Origin: Agathobaculum sp. Marseille-P7918
Lineage (GTDB): Bacteria > Bacillota > Clostridia > Oscillospirales > Butyricicoccaceae
Direction: 5' to 3'
DNA: 64,000 nucleotides
Assembly (NCBI RefSeq): GCF_900625105.1
Contig: NZ_UYYD01000001.1
Span: 1 to 64,000, forward strand
Part shown: positions 1 to 9,926 of the stretch, piece by piece
How positions within the stretch are numbered: position 1 is the stretch's first letter
Layout of the letters: each line of letters opens with the position of its first letter
The notes under the pieces: generated by a model
Told to the model about the DNA's origin: nothing
Seen by the model: only the letters and a program-made list of their open reading frames with translations
Database searches by the model: none
Position numbers and translations under genes: made by a program

Positions 1-165
1 GCGAATGGGCAGCGCCGGTGAGAGGGCGCTCGTGGCCGCCTTTTGCGAATGGGCAAGTGCGGCGTTGTTTCGGCTTCCTGACCTGCATCGTGCTGGCGTG
101 CGCGATACCCGCCTGTGGCGCGGAAGCAAGTTCCGTTCGTGCCTGTTTTGCTGATTTCTCATACA

Positions 166-310
166 AATTTTCCTTTCTGAACGTAAAAACGGACATAATA
201 CTGCATAAAAACAGTTTTACGTCCGTCGTTCGTGATAGTCTATATTGTAGGCTATTCGGTGTTCTGAAATTCTTACGGTCCGGAGGGCAGACTGCTCCCC
301 GGGCGGGCTA
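166..310. repeat. Diverged repeat unit, copy 1, with stem-loop
   Basis: A stem-loop at 190-225 has 14-base arms with two mismatches (arms CGGACATAATACTG and CAGTTTTACGTCCG) around an A-rich loop. It is preceded by a TTTTCCTTTCTGA-like block and followed about 60 bases later by GGCAGACTGCTCCCCGGGCGG. The same three blocks recur in the same order at 452-622, so the two units look like an old duplication. Function unknown; a structured RNA, a terminator or a small mobile repeat are all possible. Confidence 0.55.
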
Positions 311-451
311 CTCTGACTCATGAAAAATCTTACCTAGTTACAAGTTCAGTATACAATTAAAAGTAACCTTCGTAAATAGGAAGTTTTTTCGTATTGCACC
401 ATGGATGAAAAAGTGGTTTACTAAAAAGTTCAGACTATCGGTACCCTCGTT

Positions 452-622
452 CATTTTTCCTTTCCTGAGTAAAAAGGACATAGCACTGCATAGCAGTTCT
501 ATGTCCTAAGGGCTTCTGATTTCATGTGAATTTTGTGCGTATACCTGCGGTATCGCGTCAATTCTTGGTTGCCAATCCATTTATAACGGCGCAGAAGGCA
601 GACTGTCCCCTGGGCGGTGATA
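452..622. repeat. Diverged repeat unit, copy 2, with stem-loop
   Basis: A stem-loop at 476-506 has 13-base arms with one mismatch (GGACATAGCACTG and CAGTTCTATGTCC) and a 5-base loop. It is flanked on the left by TTTTCCTTTCCTGAGTAAAAA and on the right by GGCAGACTGTCCCCTGGGCGG, the same order as copy 1 at 166-310. The stem pairing is kept although the sequence has drifted, which suggests that the fold matters or mattered. Confidence 0.55.
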
Positions 623-904
623 CGATGACAACAAAAAATACGAAAACCTGAGTTCATTTTTATTATAGCGCGGCTGATGCCGCTTGTATAGTTGACATTT
701 TGTCGGGTATATAAATTTATTTGCTGATAGGAGATAATTCAGCTTGCATTTTGAAGTTGCTTTGTCGACGAAAGAATACTGATTAGATTTATCACAATCC
801 AATGCTTTACAAAATTGCGCGAATGTGCGTTGTTGTCTGGAAAAATCAACTAGCCTGTGCTATGCTTAATTAAAACAGAATTATTTCTGGGAGGATATGC
901 TACC

Positions 905-3652
905 ATGACAGATGTGCAGCAGCGGGCGGCGGCAAAAGATTTTACAAAATATTGGACAGGCCGAGGGGACGAGAAACAGGAAACACAGCGTTTTTGGATT
1001 GACTTGCTGCGGAACGTCTACGGCGTGGAAGAACCGGAAAAAGCCATTGAATTCGAGTATCCCGTGAAGCTGGATCATGTCAGTTTTATTGATGGATATA
1101 TCCGGGAGACTCGTGTGCTTATTGAGCAAAAGGGCGCGGACATTGATCTGCGGCGGGGCTACAAACAGTCTGATGGTTCCATGCTGACACCCTATCAGCA
1201 GGCTCGTCGCTATGCAGGCTATCTGCCCCATGATATGAATCCACGTTGGATTGTGGTTTGCAATTTCCGTGAGTTTCATATCCACGATATGAACCGTCCG
1301 AATGACGAGCCGGAAGTAGTGGCACTGGACGATCTAGAGAAAGAATATCATCGCTTGAACTTTCTGATAGACACCGGGGACGAGAATATCAAAAAGGAGA
1401 TGGAGGTCTCCTTACAGGCCGGCGAAATCGTTGGCGTCCTGTATGATGCTCTCTTGAAGCAATACAAAGACCCGGAATCCCCGGAGACACTGAAAAGTCT
1501 GAACGCCCTGTGTGTTCGGCTGGTATTTTGTCTGTACGCCGAGGATGCGGAGATTTTCGGCGGTCATGGTAAATTTCACGACTATATGCAACGGCACCAG
1601 AGCGATGCCAGACGCGCCCTGATTGACTTGTTTCGGGTGCTGGATACAAAGCCGGAAGCCAGAGACCCCTATATGGACGACGATCTCGCCGCATTCCCCT
1701 ATGTCAACGGTGGTCTGTTTGCCGATGAGGATATCATTATCCCCCGGCTGGATGAAAACATCGTAGATCTGATTCTCCACCGGGCAAGCGAGGATTTCGA
1801 CTGGTCTTCCATTAGTCCCACCATCTTCGGTGCTGTGTTTGAAAGCACTTTGAACCCGGAGACCCGGCGCTCTGGAGGAATGCACTATACCAGTATTGAG
1901 AACATTCACAAGGTCATTGACCCGCTGTTTCTGGATGACTTAAAGGCTGAATTGAAGGAAATTCAAGAAATCGCTATCGAACGGACTCGAAAACTCAAGC
2001 TCAAAGCGTTTCAGGCCAAACTGGCTGGTCTAACCTTTCTCGACCCGGCTTGCGGTTCAGGCAATTTCCTGACAGAGACTTACTTATCTTTACGTCGATT
2101 AGAAAATAAAGTTCTGGCAGTGCTCAATTATGATCAGATAATATTGGATATGGACAATCCAATTCAGGTCTCTATTAGTCAGTTCTATGGCATCGAGATC
2201 AATGACTTTGCTGTGACAGTAGCCAAGACAGCATTGTGGATCGCGGAAAGCCAGATGATGAAAGAGACCGAGGACATCATGCACATGTCTCTGGACTTTC
2301 TTCCGCTGAAATCCTACGCGAATATTGTGGAGGGTAATGCCTTGCGGCTGGATTGGGAGAGCGTTGTTCCAAAGAATAAGCTGAATTACATTATGGGTAA
2401 CCCGCCGTTTGTTGGTTTCACCTATATGACCTCAGCACAAAAGGCAGATATGCAAACAGTTTTTCCTAAAACAAAAAATCTTGATTTTGTTTGTGGATGG
2501 TATAAGCGGGCTTCTGATTTTATTCATGGCACAGTAATTGAGTGCGGATTTGTTTCTACGAATTCTATTGCACAAGGCGAAACTGTTTCGGCATTATGGA
2601 AGTACCTGAATATTAAAATCAATTATGCATACCACACATTTATATGGGATAGTGAAGCAAAATTAAAGGCTCATGTTCACTGTGTTATCATTGGTTTTGC
2701 AGATTTCGACAGAAAAGTCAAGTGGATATTTCAGGGAAACAATAGGATTCAAGTAGAAAATATCAATGCGTATCTATGTGACGCGCCCAATATTATCGTT
2801 GCGAGTCGAAGTAAGCCATTGTGTAATGCCCCGGCAATGGTGTATGGAAACAAGCCAGCGGATGGTGGAAATTTGCTCATTGAAGATAGCGATTATAATG
2901 ATTTCATATGTAAAGACCCAGATTCAGCAAAGTTTATTCATCCATTATTAGGAGCATTTGAGTATCTACACAATAAGAAACGATGGTGCCTATGGTTGAA
3001 GGGTGTATCACCCGCTGAACTGCAAAAGTGTCCATTAGTAATGGAACGCATTAAACGTTGCAAAGAAACAAGGGAAAATAGCATTGCCGCTGGCATCCGA
3101 AAATTTGCTGATACTCCGATGCTATTTGCTCAAATAACCCAACCAGAGGGTGCAGATTATATTATCATTCCGCGAGTATCATCTGAACGCAGACGGTATG
3201 TGCCGATGGGATTCATGAGTGCAGAGACGATTGTTACGGATTTAGTTCAAATTGTTCCGAATGCTTCACTCTTCGAATTTGGTGTTCTAACCTCAAATGT
3301 ACATATGGCTTGGATGCGCGCTGTAAGTGGAAGATTAAAGAGCGATTATCGTTATTTAAAAGACATTGTCTACAATAATTTCCCTTGGCCCACGCCCACC
3401 GATGCTCAGAAGACTAAAATCGAGGAGACCGCCCAAGCCATTCTGGACGCTCGCGCCCTTTATCCAGACTCCAGCTTGGCTGATCTTTATGATGAGGCCA
3501 CCATGCCCCCGGAACTGCGCAAAGCCCATCAGCAGAACGATAAGGCCGTCATGCGCGCCTATGGTTTTGACATCAAAACCACCACCGAGACATCTTGCGT
3601 AGCGGAGCTGATGCGGATGTATCAAAAATTGACGGAAGAAAGCAAGAAATAG
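905..3652 (+). CDS. MmeI-like type IIG/IIL restriction-modification enzyme
   Basis: A single 915-residue polypeptide expected to combine DNA cleavage, N6-adenine methylation and target recognition. The N-terminal part has a PD-(D/E)XK-like site (D63, E74-Q-K76). The SAM-binding motif I FLDPACGSGNF is around residue 380, catalytic motif IV NPPF is at N499, and the C-terminal third should hold the target-recognition domain. I chose ATG 905 because GGGAGGA lies just upstream; an in-frame start at 857 has no such site. The gene is alone, with no separate R or S subunit and no BREX or DISARM partners. Bases 2430-3370 are much richer in A+T than the two ends of the gene, which suggests a swapped recognition segment. 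A solitary class I DNA methyltransferase is the alternative, but the EXK site argues for an active nuclease. Confidence 0.85.
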   Translation: MTDVQQRAAAKDFTKYWTGRGDEKQETQRFWIDLLRNVYGVEEPEKAIEFEYPVKLDHVSFIDGYIRETRVLIEQKGADIDLRRGYKQSDGSMLTPYQQARRYAGYLPHDMNPRWIVVCNFREFHIHDMNRPNDEPEVVALDDLEKEYHRLNFLIDTGDENIKKEMEVSLQAGEIVGVLYDALLKQYKDPESPETLKSLNALCVRLVFCLYAEDAEIFGGHGKFHDYMQRHQSDARRALIDLFRVLDTKPEARDPYMDDDLAAFPYVNGGLFADEDIIIPRLDENIVDLILHRASEDFDWSSISPTIFGAVFESTLNPETRRSGGMHYTSIENIHKVIDPLFLDDLKAELKEIQEIAIERTRKLKLKAFQAKLAGLTFLDPACGSGNFLTETYLSLRRLENKVLAVLNYDQIILDMDNPIQVSISQFYGIEINDFAVTVAKTALWIAESQMMKETEDIMHMSLDFLPLKSYANIVEGNALRLDWESVVPKNKLNYIMGNPPFVGFTYMTSAQKADMQTVFPKTKNLDFVCGWYKRASDFIHGTVIECGFVSTNSIAQGETVSALWKYLNIKINYAYHTFIWDSEAKLKAHVHCVIIGFADFDRKVKWIFQGNNRIQVENINAYLCDAPNIIVASRSKPLCNAPAMVYGNKPADGGNLLIEDSDYNDFICKDPDSAKFIHPLLGAFEYLHNKKRWCLWLKGVSPAELQKCPLVMERIKRCKETRENSIAAGIRKFADTPMLFAQITQPEGADYIIIPRVSSERRRYVPMGFMSAETIVTDLVQIVPNASLFEFGVLTSNVHMAWMRAVSGRLKSDYRYLKDIVYNNFPWPTPTDAQKTKIEETAQAILDARALYPDSSLADLYDEATMPPELRKAHQQNDKAVMRAYGFDIKTTTETSCVAELMRMYQKLTEESKK

Positions 3653-3711
3653 ATGAGAGATTTAATTATTGGCGTTGTTTCAACCCTGATTTCGACAACT
3701 ATTAAAGGAAA

Positions 3712-3741
3712 GGCTCGACGCATTTTACGCCGAGCCTTTTA
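3712..3741. terminator. Bidirectional terminator
   Basis: The stem GGCTCG/CGAGCC is followed by TTTT on the plus strand and TTTCCTTT on the minus strand. It lies between the convergent restriction-modification gene and the PTS gene and can serve both. Confidence 0.75.
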
Positions 3742-3771
3742 TCTGCCGTCAACATGGCAGAAAGGGGAAGC

Positions 3772-5637
3772 TTACTTCGTAATGATTTGTCCATGGCCGA
3801 CATTGCCGAACGGAACAAACGCGATTGTTTTATCCGCAGGCTCAGTGACGATCAACATGGTCGTCATATCATAGCCTTTGTTGCGAAGCATGTCCACATC
3901 TACGCGAAGGATGGGCTGTCCGGCCTGCACGGTGTCGCCTTCGGCCGCCAGAAGTGTAAATCCGTTGCCCTTTTGCTCAACCGTGTTGATTCCAACGTGT
4001 ATCAATACCTCTACGCCGTCCGGGCGTGTTATACCGAAAGCATGTCCGGTATCGGCCAGCATACCGATTGTGCCGTTGCAAGGTGCGGTGATGAGACCGT
4101 TTTCGAGCACGAAGGCAACGCCGTCGCCCAAAATCTTGCCAGAAAAGGTTTCGTCGTTAACGGTGGTGATGTCTACCATCTCGCCGTCTACAGGTGCGGT
4201 CAGCACATCATCTGCTGCAGGGGCGAGGACGGGCGTGTTAGTGTCCTGCGTCGTGTTGGTCGAGGAATCGGTATCCGACGTAATTAGAAAGGTGACCACT
4301 GCCGATACAACGATGGCCATAGCAATTGCAGCCGCTGCAGCGATAATCGTATCCTGGAAGATTGGCAGCGCCAACAAGGTCGAATAGCCCATGATGTATA
4401 CACGCGCACCCAACAGTGCCGCAACAATGCCGCCAGCCGCGCCGCCGACCATCACGCCGATCATTGGCTTCTTACGCGGCAGATTGATGCCGTAGATTGC
4501 CGGTTCAGTTACGCCGGCTACAATGCAGCCGAACGCGATGCCCAGCGCTTCCGAGCGCTGGTTTGCATTTTTGGCGCGCAGTCCGACGCCAATGCAGGCG
4601 CCGCCTTCGGCCATGTTATGCAGGATGAAAGCGGGACGGAAAATCGAATCATAGCCCGGCTCCACAAGGGCTTGCGTCATAAAAGGCACAAGTGCCGTGT
4701 GCATACCGCACATGACCAGCCACGGCAGGCAGGCCGCCAGCGCACCGACTGCCACAAAGCCGATATTGTCGCCAAGGAATACAAAGATTTTGGCAAGATA
4801 AGTGCCCAAAAATCCGCCGAGCGGTGCAAGCGCCAGAAAACCGATGCAGGCGGTCACGGTGACGGTGCAAAGCCCGACCAGAAGCGACTTGAAAATACCG
4901 GGGATGATTTTGTTGAAGAACTTCTCCATGTAGAAGGCCAGCAGCGAGATCAGAAGTGCCGGCAGCAGGGAACTGGAGTAGGATGCCAGCCACAGCGGCA
5001 ACCCCAGAAAGCTGACCGGCTCACCGGCTGCGACGAGTGCGGTGTAATTGCCGTGCAGCAGTGCCGCCGCCGCGATCATGGCATAAATGGGGGTTGCGCC
5101 CAGCTTGGACGCCGCTCCGTAGGCTACAAAAATCGGCATGAAGAAGAACGCCGCATCCGCTACGCCGCTGAGTACGGTATAGGTGGTCGAATCCGCAAAA
5201 CCGCTGTTCACCAACGTAATCAGCAGCAGGACAACCTTGAGCATACCGCCTGCCACCAAACCGGGCAGCATAGACGCTACTGCGCCGGATACATAACCCA
5301 GCGCACCCAGTACCGCGGTTTTAGGGGTGAGGGGCTGCTTTTTTGCATCCAGATTTTCCGTTGTTTCCGCACTGGCATTCAGGTGGAAATCACGGATTGC
5401 TGTTTCGTAGACCGGCAGCAGATTCTGGCCCAGAATAACCATATACTGCCCGCCGGCAGAAACCACGCCCAGAACGCCCTTGACCGCTTTAATCCGCTTG
5501 GTATCGGCGCGGCTCTCATCTTTGAGCACAAAGCGCAGACGTGTCATGCAGTGCCCCAGTGAAATAACATTTTCCGCGCCGCCGACCAGCTGGACAATGT
5601 CATGCGCCATTTCCGTATAATTTAATTTTTCCGCCAT
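3772..5637 (-). CDS. bglF: PTS beta-glucoside transporter subunit EIIBCA
   Basis: Membrane permease that imports and phosphorylates a beta-glucoside using phosphate from HPr. Domain order: EIIB at residues 1-90 with phospho-cysteine C30 in LGHCMTRLRF; a hydrophobic EIIC of about ten membrane segments at about 105-460; a short linker; and EIIA at the C-terminus with H547 in EVLIHVGINTV. The 621-residue length is normal for the family. Start at 5637 is chosen for AAGGGGAAA about 10 bases upstream. It lies 20 bases after the GH1 gene and is surely co-transcribed with it. The exact sugar cannot be read; arbutin/salicin/cellobiose-type substrates are likely. Confidence 0.92.
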   Translation of the reverse strand: MAEKLNYTEMAHDIVQLVGGAENVISLGHCMTRLRFVLKDESRADTKRIKAVKGVLGVVSAGGQYMVILGQNLLPVYETAIRDFHLNASAETTENLDAKKQPLTPKTAVLGALGYVSGAVASMLPGLVAGGMLKVVLLLITLVNSGFADSTTYTVLSGVADAAFFFMPIFVAYGAASKLGATPIYAMIAAAALLHGNYTALVAAGEPVSFLGLPLWLASYSSSLLPALLISLLAFYMEKFFNKIIPGIFKSLLVGLCTVTVTACIGFLALAPLGGFLGTYLAKIFVFLGDNIGFVAVGALAACLPWLVMCGMHTALVPFMTQALVEPGYDSIFRPAFILHNMAEGGACIGVGLRAKNANQRSEALGIAFGCIVAGVTEPAIYGINLPRKKPMIGVMVGGAAGGIVAALLGARVYIMGYSTLLALPIFQDTIIAAAAAIAMAIVVSAVVTFLITSDTDSSTNTTQDTNTPVLAPAADDVLTAPVDGEMVDITTVNDETFSGKILGDGVAFVLENGLITAPCNGTIGMLADTGHAFGITRPDGVEVLIHVGINTVEQKGNGFTLLAAEGDTVQAGQPILRVDVDMLRNKGYDMTTMLIVTEPADKTIAFVPFGNVGHGQIITK

Positions 5638-5657
5638 GATTCTTTTCCCCTTTCCCT

Positions 5658-7289
<1,632 letters not shown>

Positions 7290-8102
7290 TCAAATATTTT
7301 GGCTTTTCTGCACATACTCCCGGTACTTATAGGCGATGATATCCGTAATTACCCCATACACTATGCGATGGGTACATAGGGAGCGGGTTTTCTGATAGCG
7401 AACACAATAGGCCACCCGTGGGTCATGCTCGATTTGCGGGTTGGAGGTGATGACAACTACCTTGGCGTGTGTGCGTGAAAAGGCGCGCTTGTTTGCAAAA
7501 TCATCGATTTGCTGATATTTATCCAGAAAGTCTCCCGAATCGCTGAATACGATAATCAGCACATCTTCTCCTGCATTTTGAATAAAATTGTCTTGCTTCA
7601 GGTCGTTGAGGTTAGTGACAATAAATTTTTTGTTGTAAGCCAGCTTGATCTGAAAATCCAATGCAGCCGTTTCGGAGAACATCAGGCCAAACGCGCCGAC
7701 CCGCTGATAGTGCGCCAAATCCCGCACCAGACGATCCCCCGCACTCCAGTCCAGAGAGCGGTAGGTTTCACCGATATCCTGTTGTACGGTGAGCATATAG
7801 GAGTCAAGGGAGGTATCCCGGATATAATCCATCACGTTCGTTACATAGTTAAACTGGTTGTGGTATTTGTTATCCAAAAATACCGATGCATCGCGGAAGT
7901 CGGCAAAGTCATCGTATCCAATATAGCGGATGAATTTGGAGATCGTGGATTTGGAAACCATACAGGCTGCCGCCAGTTCACTGATAGAGTAATGCTGTAG
8001 TGCATCAAAATTTTGCAGCATGACAACCGCAATGTGATAATAGGTGGAGTCCGCTTCTTCCTCGTTTAAGAGAATCAAAAGACGGTGGAAGAGCATACCC
8101 AT
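7290..8102 (-). CDS. MurR/RpiR family transcriptional regulator
   Basis: Sugar-phosphate-responsive DNA-binding protein of 270 residues. The N-terminal helix-turn-helix (about residues 1-77) contains the family-typical SISELAAACMVSKSTISKFI. The C-terminal SIS domain (about 105-245) binds the phosphosugar and includes the LIIVFSDSGD strand-loop. The ATG has GGAGGG upstream. It is encoded just upstream of, and in line with, the GH1 and EIIBCA genes, which it probably controls. Whether it activates or represses cannot be read from the sequence. Confidence 0.9.
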   Translation of the reverse strand: MGMLFHRLLILLNEEEADSTYYHIAVVMLQNFDALQHYSISELAAACMVSKSTISKFIRYIGYDDFADFRDASVFLDNKYHNQFNYVTNVMDYIRDTSLDSYMLTVQQDIGETYRSLDWSAGDRLVRDLAHYQRVGAFGLMFSETAALDFQIKLAYNKKFIVTNLNDLKQDNFIQNAGEDVLIIVFSDSGDFLDKYQQIDDFANKRAFSRTHAKVVVITSNPQIEHDPRVAYCVRYQKTRSLCTHRIVYGVITDIIAYKYREYVQKSQNI

Positions 8103-8404
8103 GATAAACCCTCCTTTTTGTGTCGGTTTGCGACAAACGTTGAATGTGTAAGTTATATAATTGAAATGAACGCATCAAACGATTCACGAAAATCAGATGT
8201 CTGTTAGAATTAAGGTTCTCATACGTATTCTGACAGAAAGGGCTAAGTGATAAGATACTCTTTATTCTATCATAGATTTTGCAGACCGCAAGAAGGGGAA
8301 GTATCTGAGAGCTGAAGAACACAGTACTATCCAAGTTTTGAAGAAGCAGTGATTCCGTAACCGTATGGCGACCCGTATCATCTATTGCCGCTATCCATGC
8401 ATAA

Positions 8405-8495
8405 GCATGTTCGTGATGAAACCGTAATACAGCGAGCGTAGGAAAAAGTTTTTCTGTCATGTTAAAGAAATAGATAATCTGGGATGAAATAGCAT
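8405..8495 (-). repeat. Dispersed repeat, copy A
   Basis: About 90 bases closely match 14608-14711. Shared blocks include ACAGCGAG followed by AAGTTTTTCTGTCAT, and then GGGATGAAATAG / GGGATAAAATAG. Read on the minus strand, both copies begin an open frame MTEKL(F/L)P(T/A)LAVLR and then diverge, so they may be remnants of the same gene start. Each copy lies a few hundred bases upstream of one of the two beta-glucoside cassettes. Confidence 0.6.
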
Positions 8496-8514
8496 AAGTT
8501 TATGATAAAAAACC

Positions 8515-8525
8515 ACCCCCGAGAG
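8515..8525 (-). terminator. Distal arm of a terminator split by the IS
   Basis: ACCCCCGAGAG here pairs (one G-T wobble) with CTCTTGGGGGT at 9859-9869 on the other side of the IS element. Read on the minus strand, the distal arm is followed by GGTTTTTTATC, a typical U-run. Without the IS this would be a factor-independent terminator for the licT operon with a loop of about 21 bases; the element lies in that loop. Confidence 0.65.
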
Positions 8526-8606
8526 TCAAGACGCAATGTGTCCCAGTGAACTGCTCCGGATTGTGCGGACAGTACAAAAAAGCCCCCTGATAGGAAATGT
8601 TGCGTT

Positions 8607-9467
8607 TTAGGAGGAGAGGCGTTGCGTTAGCGGCGGCTCTCCTGTTTTTAACTGGATGCGCTCGTGGTTATAAAAGTGAATGTATCGGTCAATCATCTCA
8701 TTGGCCTCGGAAAAGGTAGCAGGCTTGTGCCGGTAGATACACTCTGTTTTGCGGATAGAAAAGAAATTTTCCGCCATAGCGTTGTCATATGGATTTCCTC
8801 TTCTTGACATAGATGGTGTAATGCCGTATTGTTTAGTTAGGTTAAAGTACGCTTGGGAAGTATACTGAAACCCTTGGTCGCTGTGGAGCTGCAACTCCGC
8901 AGCGATCTTCTTTTTCTCCTGTTTCATAGCCAGACGAATGGTATCCAGAACCAGATTTACCGTCTGCCGGGTTCCGGTCTTGTAAGCCACAATGCTGTTG
9001 TCATAGAGGTCTCGGATCATAGACAGATACACGACACCCTGTTTGGTTTGAATATACGAAATATCCGTTACCCATTTCGAGTTTGGCCTTTGTGCGTGAA
9101 ATTGGCGGTTGAGCAAATTCGCGTATTTATGTACCTGTCGGCCCATCTGCTGCCATTTTCTGTGACGGCGGATTTTAGAAAGCAGATCATATTTCTTCAT
9201 AATACGTAAAATTGTTTTAGGATTACGGTAGATACCCTCATTGTTTTTCAGCCATTGCCACATCCTGCGATATCCATAGGTTTCAAAACACTTCCTTTGC
9301 TGCTGACTAATTTTTTCTATCAGTTCGGCATCTTTTACCGGCCTGCCCAAGCGACTTACGAAGCTATAGTAACCACTTCGTGATACGGCAAAGAAATCGC
9401 ACATAACGATTACTGGATATTCTGTTCGATGACGATAGATCACAGCGTATTTTACAGACGGCTTCAC
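8607..9467 (-). CDS. IS3-family transposase OrfB (DDE integrase domain)
   Basis: 286 residues with an rve-type catalytic core. The DDE residues are in WVTDISYI, LHSDQGFQYTS and NAMAENFF, with the 35-residue second spacing typical of IS3. The start is GTG 9465-9467 and overlaps the stop of orfA in a GTGA arrangement, so translation may be coupled; a fused OrfAB made by frameshifting is usual in this family but I did not pin down a slippery site. The N-terminus carries the HTH_21-like linker (CDFFAVSRSGYY). Confidence 0.93.
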   Translation of the reverse strand: MKPSVKYAVIYRHRTEYPVIVMCDFFAVSRSGYYSFVSRLGRPVKDAELIEKISQQQRKCFETYGYRRMWQWLKNNEGIYRNPKTILRIMKKYDLLSKIRRHRKWQQMGRQVHKYANLLNRQFHAQRPNSKWVTDISYIQTKQGVVYLSMIRDLYDNSIVAYKTGTRQTVNLVLDTIRLAMKQEKKKIAAELQLHSDQGFQYTSQAYFNLTKQYGITPSMSRRGNPYDNAMAENFFSIRKTECIYRHKPATFSEANEMIDRYIHFYNHERIQLKTGEPPLTQRLSS

Positions 9468-9775
9468 TTCCTTCCGGTGGATTGCAGAAAATCCCGCAGT
9501 AACTTGTTCTCCATTTTGAGCCGGGCAATCTCGTAAGCCTGTTCCGCTTCTTTATTGCGTGGCAACGCATCTTTCCTCGGCCGACCTACAGGTTTTGGAT
9601 TGAGTCCTGCCGCGATTTTTCTTTCCCGACGCCGATAGCGCTTTAGCAAATCTTTGACTTGCTCTTTTGAAAGTCCGAAGTGATCTGCAATTTCGCGCTT
9701 GGTTTTACCCGCTTTTTTCATCTCGACAATCTCGGCTTCCCAAATTTTAAGATGCGTATATTTTCTCTTGCACAT
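9464..9775 (-). CDS. IS3-family transposase OrfA (helix-turn-helix)
   Basis: 103 residues. The helix-turn-helix at about residues 18-48 (KREIADHFGLSKEQVKDLLKR) binds the element ends, and a leucine-zipper-like helix (ARLKMENKLLRDFL) at the C-terminus should mediate dimerisation with OrfAB. The ribosome site GGGGG lies inside a strong hairpin (9781-9820), so readthrough transcripts from outside would be translated poorly. Confidence 0.9.
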   Translation of the reverse strand: MCKRKYTHLKIWEAEIVEMKKAGKTKREIADHFGLSKEQVKDLLKRYRRRERKIAAGLNPKPVGRPRKDALPRNKEAEQAYEIARLKMENKLLRDFLQSTGRK

Positions 9776-9780
9776 AGCGA

Positions 9781-9820
9781 TACCCCCTGATGTAGTTCTA
9801 TTTTCCTACATCAAGGGGTA
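9781..9820 (-). promoter_or_regulatory. Hairpin masking the orfA ribosome site
   Basis: Arms TACCCCCTGATGTAG and CTACATCAAGGGGTA pair almost perfectly around a short AT-rich loop. On the minus strand the 3' arm contains the GGGGG that precedes the orfA start. A transcript entering from the flanking licT operon would fold and hide the site. Protection from impinging transcription is known for several IS elements; its use here is inferred. Confidence 0.6.
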
Positions 9821-9858
9821 TTTTGTCACTGTCCGTTTTTACTGGACCCGTTCACCAG

Positions 9859-9869
9859 CTCTTGGGGGT
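9859..9869 (-). terminator. Proximal arm of the same split terminator
   Basis: CTCTTGGGGGT lies about 57 bases after the licT stop and pairs with 8515-8525. The 1.3-kb insertion separates the arms, so termination here is probably lost or weakened. Confidence 0.6.
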
Positions 9870-9926
9870 TGATAGATTTCAGCACTTAAAAGGTGTAAGC
9901 TGCGGTGCGTTTTGAAAAAGCAAACG

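Larger units (their letters stand above)
1..904. other. AT-rich intergenic region with no credible gene
   Basis: I see no convincing coding sequence here. The open frames on both strands lack ribosome sites and recognisable protein features. Visible structure: a 10-base direct repeat (gcgaatgggc at 1-10 and 45-54), two homologous stem-loops listed separately, and a GC drop from about 300 onward. The region ends in the ribosome site GGGAGGA upstream of the restriction-modification gene. It reads as a decayed or noncoding part of an accessory segment. Confidence 0.6.
8103..8546. other. Intergenic stretch left of the IS element
   Basis: No supported gene. It holds the rpiR-type gene's upstream region, a minus-strand open frame from 8460 that lacks a ribosome site, a block at 8405-8495 repeated at 14608-14711, and at 8515-8525 one arm of the terminator split by the IS element. 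Confidence 0.55.
8547..9854 (-). mobile_element. IS3-family insertion sequence, complete
   Basis: 1308-bp element with imperfect terminal inverted repeats. The left end starts TGAACTGCTCCGG and the right end reads, inverted, TGAACGGGTCCAG; both then share CGGACAGT and ACAAAA. A 4-base direct repeat CCAG (8543-8546 and 9855-9858) flanks it as a target duplication. It carries orfA and orfB on the minus strand. The intact ends, intact DDE residues and exact duplication suggest a recent, possibly active copy. Removing it rejoins the two arms of a terminator at the end of the LicT operon. Confidence 0.9.

Noticed and set aside
581-802. Minus-strand open frame of 73 codons
   Set aside because: No ribosome site, no recognisable protein pattern, and it runs through the stem-loop repeat tail.
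905-3652. Reading the methyltransferase gene as part of a BREX, DISARM or type I system
   Set aside because: No pglZ, brxC, drm, hsdR or hsdS neighbours are present, and the N-terminal EXK site makes a self-contained enzyme more likely.
9360-9570. Programmed frameshift product joining IS3 OrfA and OrfB
   Set aside because: The GTGA overlap allows coupled translation and I could not identify a convincing slippery heptamer, so no fusion protein is annotated.
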